DNA of 64,000 nucleotides, from contig NC_052026.1 in assembly GCF_015832195.1 (NCBI RefSeq), positions 17,145,013 through 17,209,012 of the forward strand. Reading direction: 5' to 3'. Below the pieces are notes generated by a model. The model was not told the origin of the DNA, did not search any database, and saw nothing but the letters and a program-made list of their open reading frames with translations. The translations under genes were made by a program, and so were the position numbers. The first letter of the stretch is position 1; the number at the start of each line of letters is the position of its first letter. This document shows, piece after piece, positions 37,201 through 51,918 of this stretch. This stretch comes from Motacilla alba alba (taxonomy: Eukaryota; Chordata; Aves; Passeriformes; Motacillidae).

Positions 37201-40200
37201 GTGCTCTGGAGTAGGAGGGAAGATTTTATATTTACATTCCATATGGTACAAGCAAAATATGGCAAACAGAGCATTTTCAGATGGCACCCACAAGGTAAAA
37301 TCCAGGCTGTCCTGCAGCCCAAGCCAGATTCCTCCCTGCTTTCAGAATTGGCAGCTTGCTGTCTCAGCTATTAATTTCTCTTAGTTTTGGAAAGACTTAC
37401 AACACTGGCATTTTAGCTACTATTATCACCTTTAACAAATTCTCTGAATTTGCAAAATCCCATCAATAGGTCTAAAATTCATCAAGATTCTCAGAGGAAA
37501 AAAAAGAGCAGAAGTGACAAGAGCAGACTCAGAAACTTTCACTGGACACAGTGGCCAGAATATGGTGAAAATTGTTGGCTTATTTCTTCAAATGGAACCT
37601 GAATGGAACCATGCCATTTTTATTAATGAACTGGAGAACAACGTCACTTTGTGTTTTGCTGTTTCAACACCTCTCTGCCAAAGGGAAGAGAGAGTACAGA
37701 AGGAACGAGAACACCACCAGAATGATCATAATTTAGGGAAGGATCTGAGTGAGGCCTTCTTGTGTTGCTATCTTCCCATCCTTTAATTATTGTTATGCTT
37801 CCTTGATGTCAAGTCAGTGAATCCCACAGGCTTTTCCTAGGTGATCGTGAGATTTTGAATGTTGTGCTAGCTTTGACTCTCTGAAGCTGTGGTGAAGTGA
37901 TGTGAGCTCCAAGTTCTGTCTCAGCAACTGATCACCTCTAAGACTGTTTACCTTATTGCCTTCAGACCTTCCTGCAGGGATGAAGAGACACCTAAGTGAG
38001 GGTCTATCAAAATCTAAAAACCTATCCATGAGTTTTTCACAGGTCTTAATTGACAGAATCAAAACTTTATCATTCACTCTTCCCAGCTTAGCTCATGGCA
38101 CGGTGTCCAGGCAGTGCAGCATAGGTAGATTCTAAGAGGTTACTCCAAAGTTAGGCCCAGAGATTGCATCCTAATTTGAAATAAAAACACTTTTATGTCT
38201 TTTTTGTAGTCACAAGAGTATTTTTTAAATTCAGATTTTGAGCATATTGGAGCAGGGCCTGTCTCTAACCACGTAGTTTATTTTACATGCGCCTCATCTC
38301 AGTAAGGATCCTGATTTATTCCCACTATTACCATAATAGAAATTATAAGAGCAATAAGGTGAAATAATGTGAAAATAGGGAGCAGAGGTTTTAGTCAGCA
38401 GTCTTTAAAAATGATGTCTTTCACATTTTTAAATTCCATGCTGACAGTTTACTGAAGGAACGAGGGCAATTTACATTTCAAAGCTTAGTTTGCAAAATTG
38501 GTTTGGCTCATTAGAAACTTGTGGCTGGGTTTTACAGATTTGTCCCTTCTCCCTGCCTGTTCCTCCCTCTGTCCTATTCATTTTTAATCTCTGCACATAT
38601 GCATGGCATTCCTATGCCAATAGTAAAGTGCTCTTAAACTCCTCATTACATCGCTATCTTGACACAGTCTTACCCTGCAACCTGTGGAAGAGATTTCCCT
38701 GATTTTAAACTTATTTCTCAGTGTCCATTACCAAGCAACCTACAGGATTGCAGCTGCAGACAAATCAAATTTATACCCACTTCATTTTCCACCAGCATAA
38801 TTGAGAATTCCATTTAATCTCAGTATATTAGGCGCTGACTTTTACATCTTCCATTCTCATCAAAGATTTACATGGTGTGTTACCTGCTTTTCCTCTCCTT
38901 TTTTTTTTCTTTTTTGTCAGCTAATGGCTATTCATAATGCACATTTTATATGAAAAATTGTTCCATTATTATCCTTTTCTGCTGGAGAGTTTGAAAAACA
39001 GGAAGGCAAAATGAACGCTAAAAGCTTGAATTTCGACTTGCCCAGAGATAAAGCTCAGTGTTTAGATTCTTCTGTGGGCTGCTTTCATTCCAGCTTGCAC
39101 AGGGAGGCATAAATTAAGCCCTCTCTACATAAGGGCCTATTTTCAATTCGGGTTTCATCTTCATGAAGGACAAACAGCTTTATGTGTGAGGTTTCCTGCA
39201 AAGCTGCTGCTCAGACAGGATGCAAACGTTTCACACCACAGGCTCAGAGGAAGCAAGGTCAGCAACAGGCACCTCCCAGGCTGAGCAGATTCTGGAGGTG
39301 CAGCTGGTGAGGAGTAGCGTGAAACTCTGAGGGGCAGGGGCTGCAGAGTGGCTGAGCAGGTGGGGCAGTGGATTGAAAACCACCTGAGGTCCCTCTTCTT
39401 TAGCTCTTAATTTCGATTGGGAGGGAGCTTTAGAAATGAATTCTGCCGTCGTCTCCTCTGCGGGTGTTTTGGTTCAGATGGTGCAATAGGTTGGAGGTGA
39501 TGATCTGATCTCATTGGAATGGAAGCAACCTGCCAGCCATGCTCAGGAGCTCACCTCTCCTCCTCAAGCTCATCATCAGAGGGGAGCAAGAGCTGAGTGC
39601 AGGTGTCTGCTCTTCCTCACTGGCTCTGGGGATCTCCTGTTGGCCCATCCACCTCTCTGCGCTCCTGCTGCTCGAATCCACAGATCACACCACTGGGAAG
39701 AGTTGTTTGTTCTCTTATTAAAGATGCATACTAGCTGGCAAGCATGGATTCCTTTCATATTATTGAAGGGTTCCATAAAATGCATTAAAATTCCCTTAGG
39801 TCTGCAAAACTGTGTGTGAAGTTTTTCTACAATTATGCAAGAGCTGCTAAGGTGATGACCATCTGTGCAGTAATTCAGCCTTTCAAAAGTATTAAACAGG
39901 GCAGTCATCTCCTCTGAGTTTCAAAAGCAGCCTGTTTTCCAGAGAGAGATTTTTTTTTTCTGGTATTAAAAGGGTTATACTTTATCCAAAGCAGAAAGTA
40001 AACACTTAATGTATTGCTGTTTATGTTCCTTTTATGTGTGTCTGTGAATATTTGTGTTGCTCTCCCTAATAGGAAGTCAAGAAAGTTGTTTGGGCATATA
40101 GGTTTCCTGTCAAATATACAAGACAAGTGATCATCAGAAAATAAGGCAAACCAGAGTATAAAAATGAATAAGCAGTAAAATATGAGGGTTTGTTAGTCAG

Positions 40201-43200
40201 AAACCTTGCAATGCATGAAAATTATTTCACTGAATGTCTGAGTCCTCCTTTCTTTCCGCTTCCCCATTTTTCATTTTTTTGCTAGATTGATCTACAGTAA
40301 CTCAGGTGAAGGTACTGGATGGAAGTTAGGGACTGAGAGGGTATAAAAGAAAGCTTTCAGGATTTATTTTATTTGACAATATGATGAGCTTCTGCACTTG
40401 CTGTTGGAAGCAGAGTGTAACAGTTGGGATTCTCCGTTGTCAATAGCTCTTTCAGCAATAGGATTGTTTCTGATTGCAGTGTGGTTTGCCAGTCCTGGAA
40501 GGAGGGTGATGAAGCATAAAACATGTCCCAGACCACCTCTGGCCTTTGCTGCCTAGTTCCAAACTGGGAGGAGCCTGCACAGCAAAACGCTCCTTCTGTC
40601 TCTACAAAGTTCTTTGACACTTGCAAGTCTCCAGAATAATTTTAAATTCAGCCCCTCCAATGAAATGCAAATGTTCAGCTGGCAGAAATCAATGCATGAT
40701 CCCGCTGAATTCTAGGAATCAAAAGTTAATTTTGTTACCAGTTTGGCAGTCTGGTGTGATTTCCCTGCCTCCTAACAGCTACATACAAGGGCCCATATCC
40801 TTTCTTGAGGTATGTGCTCTACCATCTCTGATCTTCATAAGAAATCATCATTTTCTAAGCTTTGAAGGGTAGAAATTAGGAAACCGAGTGAAGAAATAGG
40901 CATTGTTTTTTGCTGTTGGGTTTTTTTTTTCCTGTACTGTTAAAATTAAATATGGAGTTATAGAGCTGAGTTTTTAACTCTGGGTTTACTCACGGGCCGT
41001 AGGAAGTGGTGAAATGGTTCCATATCATGACCAATTGTTTAAGTAGCTTGAATTTTATCAGCACTTAAAACTTGTACTCACATGATTGACACTAATGATT
41101 CTGAAAGAGACACTATATTCTGTAGAGTGAGTAATTTGTTTTTTTAAAGAATTGCTTGAATACCTGTTTACACTGTAGACTAACAGTGGTGGTGACATTA
41201 TGAGGATACAGCCAATAAATAGGATGGGTATGTTGTTTTTTTTAAAGTATCTGAAATACTTGCCAAGAAAATCTGTCACGCTGGCTGTGAGGAAATGGAT
41301 ATTCATGTGCCTGTGAAATTTTGTAAAGTCAAAGCTGTGGTTTTGGTCTTGCTGCCTCTAGCTTTTAATGATCAAAGTTGTTAGTACTTTAAATATTGCA
41401 GTGGGATAAGCTTCAGTGAACAAGAGATCAGAGTGTTATTGCTTATATCTTCTATAATATTTGCTTCATTTCGTGAAAAGTGACTTCTTAATGAACTATT
41501 GGCCAGACCTGAGTGCATCTGGGACTTGTGGGAGTTTAAGCAAGGGAGTTTGGCCAATATGGTTGGCAACATTTTGGTCCTGGATATGTTACTCCTCTTT
41601 GGAACCAGGTTACTCCAAATAACAGAGTGGTCTTTACTGGGGGAACAGTAATATGGTACATGAGGGAAGAGTGTAGCCCTGACTTCCCATTCCTGATCCA
41701 CAGGAGCCTTCCATGGCAGAAAACACAGCCCTGGGAGCTGGATTCCCATGGTATTTGTTGCCCCACCTGGCTCCTGGGGGCTGAATGCAGTCACCCAGGG
41801 CAGGTGCCCAGCCTCTGCCATCCCCAAATTCCCCTTCCTTTTCCCTGTGAGCCTGGTGTGGACCAACCCATTGCTAACCCTGGGTGTCCCTCTGTTCTGC
41901 ATGGTTAATCTTGCAGGGCTGGAAGGTCCCTGCTGCTGGCAAGGGCTTTCCATCCTCTCAGACTGGCAGGATTTTGTGCTGCTGCAGAGCATTACCAGCA
42001 GAAATCCACTGCCAGCACGAGGCAAGGATAACTGGGGCTGCCACAGCTTGTGGGGTAATGCAGAAGTGTTGGCCTGAGCAGCTTTCCCAATACAGCCCCC
42101 AGAGCTCCCAGTCAGGGTCTGCTCTCTGTGCAGGGACCTTCCAGGAGGTCTCCTCATCCTGTGGGCACAAAAGTGGTAGAGCAGGGATGAAGGACCACCT
42201 CAGCTTTTACCCTGTATTCCACACAGAGGATTTCTGTGGATTCCACAGGGTTTCTGTTCCAGCTCAGACCTGTGCTGCCCTTAGGGAGAGCTCTGCAGGT
42301 TCATCAGGGGAACCTTGTGCCCTCGGGAGCTTTTAGGGGAGGAGCTGCATTTCCCCAGGGCTCCATGAAGTGCAGGTCACACACTAAGGGCACAAGGGGT
42401 TCTTTACACAGTTCCCTTGCTGTTAGCTATCCCCATAATTTAATTAATGAAAGGAATGAAAAGGGAGAAGTTACATAAGGCCCTCACTTAGGATTAAGAA
42501 TGTTGAGTGCTTCTTTCTTAGACATAAACTGCAGGCTCTGCTCAAGCTACAGGCATCAGAAAACCAGATTTGATAAGATTACAGCAACTTCAAGCATCTG
42601 CTACTGGTTGAAGTTTTTCAATTTCTGAGTAGTAATCTTTTGTTTAATGTTCTTCGTGTATTAAATCTCCTTAATTCCAGAAACCTTTAATCTGTGTATG
42701 TAATAAGACATTGCTGTTGAAGTTCCAAATGCTTTGTTTGCACATTTTTAAGTTTCAGAAATCTGTTAAAAATACCAGATGTCCTTTGTAGAAGATGATT
42801 TAGATCATAGGCTCTATTGACTGGTGAAATTGTGTTTATCTTCACAATAAGAAAAAACAGGAGTTCTAAAGGAGAATAAAGAAAACCACTGAAAAAGAGT
42901 CTCCTTCCAGTCCAATCTCATTCGTTGAAAGAAAATGTATATTAATTAAAAATTTAGACACTTCATTTCTGTTGCAAGGCTCCTTGCAAAAGTCAAATTA
43001 TTTTATACATCTAGTGTGTGTGGGAACTGACAGATGAGATTAATATGCTTCTTAAATTACCATTACCAAGGGTCAATTAATAAGTGAACTAACCTTGTGA
43101 AAGTCATTCTGAAAGACTAGTTACAGATCTGTAATAGTCCCTGTCAAATCACACAGAATTGAGAAAATGAGAAATCTGTCAAATAAATACGATACCTACT

Positions 43201-46200
43201 AATTGCATTCTGCATAAGGTAAATGAGCTTTGGTGGTTGTTGGTGGAAGGAACAAGAAATAAGTCTGAGAAATGTTGCCATTAATAAAATACAAATTGGG
43301 AGCAAAATTTACTTGAGGGAACACGAATGCACAGAAACCTCCCTTGGTAACAGAAAAGTGAAGTTTCTTGGCAGGCAAAGAATAAAGGATATGAAGTTGA
43401 ATGATCATTAGAGGAATATTTCTTAGGCTATTTTATAGTTTATTACCTTGGTAATTACAGAATTTACCTGGTTTTTTTTTTTTTCATTTTTGATGCAATT
43501 TTCTGGATCTTTAGAGGTTAACTTATACAAATTAAGGTTTCATTATGATAAGAATTAAACCATATTTGTTGTGTGATGGTAAAAAAAGAACCTTGATTCC
43601 AAGTTTCTCTCTAGGGAATAGACTTTAAAAATACCCAGCTCCAAATCTGCATGACCAAGCCTCATGTTAATCCCTAATCTTATTTCCTGTGATCAAGTTT
43701 TAAAACTGCAACAGGTATAAAAGCAAGATCACAGAAAACCAGTTTGTATTCTTCCAGGAAACCCTGAAGATTGAGGACACTTCCATCAATAAAATAAACC
43801 ACTTGTGGGTTAAATTTGGGTGTTCACAGCTATTGGCAACTGCAAATACGATTTTGCACTGCAGGTTTTAATGTGAGCCTGTCTCTAGGCTACTGGGTTC
43901 TGTCTGTTAAATCATCCAGCTACATCTATTAATGAATAAATATTTTATAGAAATATTAAATACCACGAAAAAGCAGAAATTGGCTGTATGATGTGAACCT
44001 TGAAAAAGCAGCAAGTCAAAATTTTTTTGTGCAGCAAACCCCAGGTTTGCTGTGATGGCAGAAGCGGCTGTTTGTGCATCTAAAGGTATGGGTTTAGGAA
44101 ATTTGGATATTTATAGAATTAAAATAGCAGTCATGCTATTGGATAGGAGAAGCACACCAGCATGTGCTGCCACGAAGCTTTGAGCTGGGAATTCCATACT
44201 CCAGTCCTAGAAATGTTTGTAAGTCAGGTCAGAGAGTGCCAGCAATGCCATGTGACTGAAGGGATCAGTCAGCACAGCCACTCCGGGCTGGGCTCAAAAG
44301 CTAAAGGCTGAAATGTGCTCAACTGCAGCCTTTGATGGGTAATTCTAAAAGGTAAATGTGGTTCTGAAAAGGAACCTGTTCAGAAAAAAGGGTTTTAAAA
44401 AAAGATGTTTCCATATATTTATTCAGTTCTGCTCTCTATGATCTTCTGCTGGGTAAAACAGAAAATGAAGCACAAAAATAAACTTAATGTCACTTTTCTT
44501 GTCTGTTGTTTCATTAGTAATAGAACATTTTTATAACATTGAAAATCCTGTATAGGTCAAGTTTTTTTTAGTGAACAACCTCATTTTAGTTAAACTCTTA
44601 CATGATATAATTTACCTGCTGTCAAACCCAGTTAAGTGACATAGTTTGGTGCTATCATATTCCAGAACATGGCAGGATTTGATGAGCTATGAATGTTATG
44701 TTTAGTATCATGCATTTTTAAAAGGTTTTTTTCCTAACATTTTGCGGAATACTCACTGAATCCTTCTCTGAATGTCTTTTATTTTTCTGCAGGAAGATGT
44801 TCCTGTTATTCAATTTTTGGTTCCTTGCTGAAGAAGCTATCCATATTCATGCTTATTTTTGACCTCTTAGTGAGAGATGAAGGTCTGATAACTTCAAATA
44901 CATTTCTTACAAGTGTATTTTTCTGTGGTTAAAAACTTCCAATTTCTCTGAATTGTTCAGCATGAAGCTCATTTATCTCCTGATAAAAAACAATTCTTTC
45001 TAAGTGGTGTCTGTAGTAAAATCAGGGCAGCCGAGTAAGGGATGGTGTGAGAGCTGCTTGCAGAACACAGAGTGCCATCTATTGAACACTCCTGGGAGCC
45101 AGCAGCTTGGCTGGGCAAGGAGGGGACACACAACCATGTGAATAAAACATTTACCCTCCAGAAAAGTGATCAGCCCACTCGAGGTTTTACTGCGTTTCCT
45201 CTTGTTCCAGTTTCCTTCTTTGGCCTAAAATGAAACAAACACAGAAGTTTTAAAATAATTCTTCTTGACCTTCTTTAGGTATGAGAAAAGATTTTGAGAT
45301 ATTTCTGCCTTCCTAAGCAGACCTAATCATTTTAAGCTGGTTTCTTTTTGCAGTTGGTTTTGCTTTCCTTACAGAATCATGGAATCTCTCATGTCCTTTC
45401 CAAACATGGGTTTAGGAGCCTTTTGTTATTTCCATGCCAGGGGATTTACTTGGTGGGATAATAGCAAACCTTCAGTTTTACAAAACGCCTCAATTAAAAC
45501 CAGAATAGGCTCTTTTTGAGAGGCTCCATGGGGTTGATGGATTGCTACTGATTTCAGCTCCAAAATCAAACCCTTGGGATCAATTGGACTGAGTTTCTCT
45601 TTGTGTTCTGCATTGACCCAGCAAGTTACTTAATAGTGACAGATTTATAAATAGGTTATTCCAAATTAAAGAAGTCATCTTATGTTTGAACCAGCAATAT
45701 ATTGATGAGAAGTCACCTTGCCAGGCCAAAGGAGAACCTTTTTTGGTGATGTAGCAGAACTGAGTGAGGAACTCTCGTGCAATTTGCCATTAATTGTTTT
45801 ATTGAACAGTAAAATCCAATCATGATGTTTGCTGTGTCTGTCAAATTAAAAACAAGAAGATGACAGGAACAACGGAATAGAGACAGGACTACACCTAGTC
45901 ACAGAGCAGAATTTGGTGAATAAATCTTGTTTTCCTTTTTTTAGACACTGTCTAAAGTGCCTAAATAAGATACTGTCAGTACTCAAAGGGACTGTTGCAA
46001 TTACACTGGCAGAAATAATGACACTTCAAACTTAATTATTAATACATTTCAAGCAAATCATGCTGCACTGCTAAAATAGCTCCCTATTGCTATAAAAAAG
46101 TTCAGGTTTTAACACACACCTATTATTTTTAGAAAAGGTCTGTGCTGGGATGTAAAGTCCCTTCATTGCCATGGGGGAGTGCACTCCTCAAGAGGAGTGT

Positions 46201-48694
46201 GATGGCGTAAAATAACACAGGATGACTTTCCATTACCTTGTGACTTCAGTGTCACTTTGGGAATAAATACATGAAAGTTGAGTAGTCTGGTTTGTGGAAG
46301 AAATCCCTGTGTTGCTTTGGAGCATCACCCTCAAAAGTCTCTTCAAGGACTTCCTCTTCTAGGACATTTCAAATTTTAACAAATTGCTGCACCCCAGTAG
46401 ATTTTAACAGCTCAAAACACTGCAAGATTTCTTCTCCTTTGCATATTTATTTGTCTGTTTAATTCTCCAGTCTTACCATGGCAATCCTCTATGTTTGAAA
46501 TTAGTTGCCTTTATTTAATTCCTTTTACTTTGTGCATACTTTTATTTCTCTTTTGCCTTTAATTGACCTCTGGTACTCTGTTGGTGAATATCTTTGTGGA
46601 TCCCAAAATCCCTTTCTTGGCTTTTTGAGTTACAGTTTTGCAACAGGAGAAGGAAATGTTCATGCAACACTTGCTGGGATGAGTCCTGAAATTTCAAATT
46701 TTCTCCTTTGATCATCATTTGGTTTGTGGCTGCATGAAAAAGGGTCTTGCTGATTGCTGTAATTCAAAAAGGTTTTTTTCACTTGCAATTTTTGGTGCTT
46801 AGAGCATTTAATTAATTTTTTGACTGACTATATCCAGGTTTTACATTTTGCTGGAATAACTGACTTTCCAGTTCTCCCTTTGCCAAATACAACATTCCAC
46901 ATAGGATTTTTATTTTCAGTTGATACAACTGATGCAGCTTGATGCAATCAGTGAAAAAAAAAATAGACATCTACAACGTAATCATTGTAAAAAAAAAAGC
47001 TTTGATTGCATTTTTGGACTGAAAATCATGTCTGTAAGTATTTGTGGATATTAAAAAGGGCTTGAAAAGGGTAAAAAAGGACAAAAGATGACATTGTGAG
47101 TCTTGGAATTCTGAAAATTGCTCAGATAAAGTTGTCATAATTTGGAGTTTAGGAAAAGCATGGAGGACAGAAAAAGAGAAATCTTTCTCTCCAGAAACAA
47201 AACGGGTGTGGAATTGTGGCACGGATAAAGTCCTGAAAGTTAGTGACAAATCAGTAAGGCAGAAGTCTGAGGATTTGGTTTGAGATCTGGTTTGATGAAA
47301 GTGCAGCACAGGGATTGTTGCTGTGTGTTGTAAAACATCTTGTAAGAGCTCAGAATTAAGGGAAAGCGGTGGTGGAGCATAAAATTTACTGAGGAAGTGC
47401 CTTCCTAACATGTTAAATGAAGTAAATTATGGTTGACTGAGATATTTAAAATAAATAAATAAATCCAGTGAGGCATGCTAGAACTGCAAATTACACCTTA
47501 AGATTAATAGTTTTAATAGGTAATTTTGTCATGAGAGCTGAAGACCAGTGAAGCATTTCAGAAAGTTCCTGGGTGAAATGTAAGCAAGGAAAATAAAAGA
47601 ACATGAAATAAATTCTGTCTTTCGATGTGTCACTACACAGCAGATGCTTGCTGATCCTTCAGGAATTACATTAGAGCTATTTGACTACTCAGAAAAGACT
47701 TTTACTGTGTTAATTCTCCTAATTTGAGACTCATTGACTAAATCTTCCTTTATTCACAATTAATGTAGAGAGATGGTCCAACATGTTAACAGTGACAAAG
47801 ACTCGGTTAAGAGAGAGAGAAGAGGTAATTTGAAATGACATTTTATTTTGGATCAGGCTGCCCTGGGAATATCTTTCCACTACATCCATGTCTGCAAACT
47901 ACTTTTCTGCTATAATAATGTGGAAACTGTTCAGATAATTTCTTTTTTTTTTCTGTGAATGAAATATAGATTTAATAGGAAAAAACCATGACACTGCTGG
48001 AATGAAACAGAGAAACTGCTCATTGTGTGTGATCTGGGATGTGCTGATCTGTCTAGCTGCTCTTACCAGGAAGATCAGCTGTCTCAGTTATAAAAATATC
48101 AGCCACAAACACCCTTTTGGAAAAAACCCAAACAACTGAGCATAATGTGAAATTCAATAAAGCTGACTGTAGACAAAATCAGCAAAAAGTCCTTTAGTTT
48201 GGGATGGCAGGGCAGGATAAAGAGAGTTTTGTTACCCCCAGTGCTTGCACATCATCACAGCTGCTGAGGGCATGGAGTGCAGCAGGGCAAGGAAAGCCAA
48301 GCTCGGAATACTTCAGGGCTGTATTTGATATATTTGCCCCCACACGTGTCAAAATTCTTAATAAAACAGCTTCCAAGCTCTGATGCTACTGAGGGAGATC
48401 GATAAACTCACTTTTACTGAGGAGTGTAACCAAACCCACAGCAGGGAGGGAGTTGTGATGATGCTTCCCACACCTTTTATCATCAGCATTGAAATGTGCC
48501 AGCTTTGGCTCAGCAAACAGGCCGCAAGGTGCCAAATGGTTACTAGACAGGGATGCGAGGAGGAAGGAGAGGGCTGTTCCGTGGCAGGAACGTGGTCAAA
48601 CAGGCAGACTCCTGTTGGTAAAGTGGGTGCCCTGAGTAAAGGAGAGGCTGCCACGGCTTGGGGAAGGAGTTAGAAGGAGATTTAGCAGCAGAAT
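31262..48694 (+). other. CDH13: CDH13 intron, long central stretch
   Basis: No gene is supported. It holds T-rich low complexity at 31660-31712, an A/C-rich stretch at 31985-32080, an A/C-rich stretch at 35460-35520, a GTTT run at 35923-35943 and a 20-T run at 36068-36087. A GC-richer patch at 39220-39700 and a larger one at 41650-42400 contain the longest open frames in the window, but I recognise no protein family in them. The rest is AT-rich sequence without visible repeats. Confidence 0.85.
36068..36087 (+). repeat. Run of 20 T
   Basis: Uninterrupted T run in intron, with no LINE or SINE recognised beside it. Confidence 0.95.
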
Positions 48695-49102
48695 TATTGT
48701 TCTTGCAGGGATGCCCTGACAAAGGCAGGAATGACTCAATGCATCTGACTCCAAGTTCTCAGAAGGCTCATTTATTACTTTATTATACTGTATTATATTA
48801 AAGAATACTAGAATACAGAAAGGATACTTACTGAATGCTAAAAAACTAATAATGAAAACTCGTGACTCTTTCCAGAGTCCTGACACAGCTTGGCCTGATT
48901 GGCCAAAGAGTGAAAACAACTCACAGCAGAATCCAGTGAAACATTCACCTGTGGGTAAACAATCTCCAAACACATTCCACATGAGCACAACACAGGAGAA
49001 GCAAATGAGATAAGAATTGTTTCCCTTTTCTCTGGGGCTTCTCAGCTTCCCAGGAGAAAAAGCCTGGGCGAAGGGATTTTTCCAGAGAATGTGAATGCCA
49101 CA
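48695..49102 (-). mobile_element. Solo LTR, same family, antisense to CDH13 (copy 2)
   Basis: A 408-bp element flanked by the 5-bp match AGAAT at 48690-48694 and 49103-49107. The sixth base of the expected 6-bp duplication does not match, so it has probably mutated. On the minus strand it starts TGTGGCATTCACATTC, nearly identical to copy 1. It shares the internal blocks GAATACAGAAAGGATACTTA and ACTCGTGACTCTTTCCAGAG with the other two copies. It lacks the ACTATACTACACTAACTAAG stretch of copy 1, a small internal length difference. No internal viral genes are present. Confidence 0.87.
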
Positions 49103-51882
49103 AGAATAAAAATAAATAATAAATAAATGAAATTAAATACGTACATGAGAAAGGGACTGTGCAGATACACAAACAGACCACTAAACAGATTATCACCCCA
49201 TCCTATCTGCTGGAGAAGGGGCATGGCAGATGCCTTGTGCCACAATCCAATCCTGCACAGCCTCCTTCGGTGATGGGAGCTTTGTAGCTCTGAAATTTTA
49301 ATGGGTTTTGTAAGACATGGCCCTTAGGATTTGCAGCGTGGTCATCTCAACCCTGTGAGCAGAGACAAATAAATCTCATCTGGCTGTCTTTTCCTGCCTT
49401 CTGGAGACCAACCTTCCAAAGGGTGAAGTTTGGGAATGCTATAGAATTGCACCTTACAAGGCTGTGACAGATGCAGTGTATGAAATATGGTGATATCATT
49501 TCAAATTATGAATAGCAGAGCAATTTTATTTACAGGAAAAGCAAATTTTTCAGCAACCCCACTAGGAAATCACTTGTCTCTAAAGTGTTTTCTTCATTGG
49601 CACTTGGATCCCAAGCACTCTTGTTTTGCTCTTGGATGGGCTTTGAAGGAGTCCTGGCTGCAGCTGTCCCCTGGAGCACTGACAGGGTGGAGAGGATAGG
49701 CTCTAGGATGTCACCCCAGGAATGCTGACAGGGCTTGAAACTCAGGCTGCAAGGCAGCAGTGACCTGCAGGCCCTCCTGCTGTAAAATCTTCTGTACAAG
49801 TGCTTTTGTAACTGCTTGTTTTGTTACTGAAACACAGGGACACCTGACCTGTTACCTCTGTTCCAGCCTGGTATCAGCCTGAGTGATCCTTGACTTCAAA
49901 GACCTTTTCCTGCTCGTTTGCAGGAGCAGATATTTTAAGCAATAATAACAAAGCCAAATCTATGTATGTGTGATATATCCCTGGCATTTGCACTGACCTT
50001 TATTTCTTATGCCTAAAGAAGTCATTTCCTTGTCACTGATGCATTTGAGATCTTGCATTTTAGTTCTTGGTCTGATTAACTGCAGGCTCTCTCTGACCCT
50101 GTTGCTTCTTGCATCCTTCCACGAGTTGAAATCTGTTAAACTCTTGCCACTTCCTCCACTTTTGGAGTTATTTTTGAGCAGCCAGAATGGTGAGCAGTCA
50201 AATAATGCCAGGAGCTATTTAAAAGTGCAAAGCTATTTTTCTAGCTTTTCTTTTGTGTCTTCATTGCTTTTGTGGTGCAGCATTGAGTATAAAAATTCTG
50301 GCCCAGCTCAGATCCTAATCCTTTATTTCATCCCTACTTTGTCTCTTTTTGATTTCTTGAATATTTTTGCGGTGATTAGAATTGATTACTTTGGTGAATC
50401 CTGATACCTCCTCTGTCTCCCCCACCCCCTCTCCCTTTTTGAGGGGATCAACATGTGCTCTCTTGTGATATGGGAAGATTTTAATTAGTATTTTACATGA
50501 TCATCCTTAGTACTTTTTGGTCTGTGTGAAGTCCACGTGGCTGCTTGAAGAGCTGTGCTGCTCCACATGATTTGAGGGATGTTCTTCTCGTTTGTTCACC
50601 GAGGTTATTTTTGGAGTGGGCATTCTCATTTCAACTCCTAGATAATACTTAACAAGATGAATGCTTCAGAAGTTATTTTAATTCGATTTTTGTAGCCATA
50701 TGAGAGATTCTTTGAGGCTTTCTGTTGTAAGGATGCATAAAATTATTTTCACTCGTGCTTTTGTGTCTTTACGGATGTAGAATAGTGTGTAATGGGGGGG
50801 AGAAATTATATGCTGAGAGGACAACTGGGTTTTCAAAGATCTTTCAAAGGTGTTTTGATTTTAATAGGATATATTATCCAGTCTCATAAGGCACTTTGAA
50901 AAATCATACTGTGCACATGTTGGTAGCTTAATAATCTTTGTAAATCTAATTTTACATTACTTGCTCAGCAAGAGATGGAATATCTCTATCAGTCTTGTGT
51001 GCAGAGATCAAAAACCCAGATTCAAGCTTGATTTAAATTTTGTCTGGTCTTTGGCTTTGGTGAAGTCATTTCATCTCTGTCTCCCACCCTTTGCTTATCT
51101 TATTTATGTGACTGATTCTCTTTTGAAACACTCTGGAGCTGTTGGTCCCATCATAATTAATTGGGATGGTTACAGTTTGAGCACATCACATCTGCTTTAT
51201 GCCCATCCTAAAATGGGGTTTTTGTGGGGTTTGGAAGGTTTGTAAATGCACCCATTTGCTCTGTGAGGGTGGCAGAACCTGGAGCAGCTCCTGCCATCCC
51301 ATCTGCTGCCCACAGAGGAGAGAATTTTGGGATAATGTCAGAATCCTCCCTTCTCTGCTCCCAGGTCCTTTGTTCCCTGTGACTTTTTGCATGACTCACC
51401 ATTAAAACCAGATTTCTCTCATGCAGCCTGACTGTTTGTGTCCTAGAAAGTGACATTTCTCAGAGGGACTGGAGTTCACAGGGAAACTTCTGGGGCAAAA
51501 GATGGACAGAAGCTTTGGAAAGCTGCTGGTTACTAGCGTCTGATATTATATAAAACATGAAATGTTCTGTGAATATCAAAAGGAATCTTTGCAAAGAATT
51601 GTTTATTACAAATATTTAAATGTTAAAAACAAGAAATCTAAAAATAATAGTCACAAGAACTCACAAGTAAATCTTGTCTTCTCCAAACTGACCTAAAAAC
51701 CCCCTGAAAATACCAATTACTGCTGGCTGACCCCCTTTGTTCTTATAACTTAAAACCAAGCTCTGGAATAGGTGGTAAAAACTATGAGATTAAGGTATCT
51801 GTTTTGTGGGTTTATTTTTTCAGTTGACATACAAAAATCTGCTATAAAATCCCAAACTGTTTATTTTATATTTTAATGAGAC

Positions 51883-51918
51883 AAAATATCAAATATTATC
51901 AAAATATCAAATATTATC
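51883..51918 (+). repeat. Perfect tandem duplication of 18 bp
   Basis: AAAATATCAAATATTATC occurs twice with no gap. Confidence 0.95.

Noticed and set aside
45370..45390. AGAATCATGGAATC resembling an antisense CR1 tail
   Set aside because: The expected GGTTTGGGTTGGAA sequence does not follow.
46971..47411. 146-codon minus-strand frame
   Set aside because: Composition follows the intron and no motif is visible.
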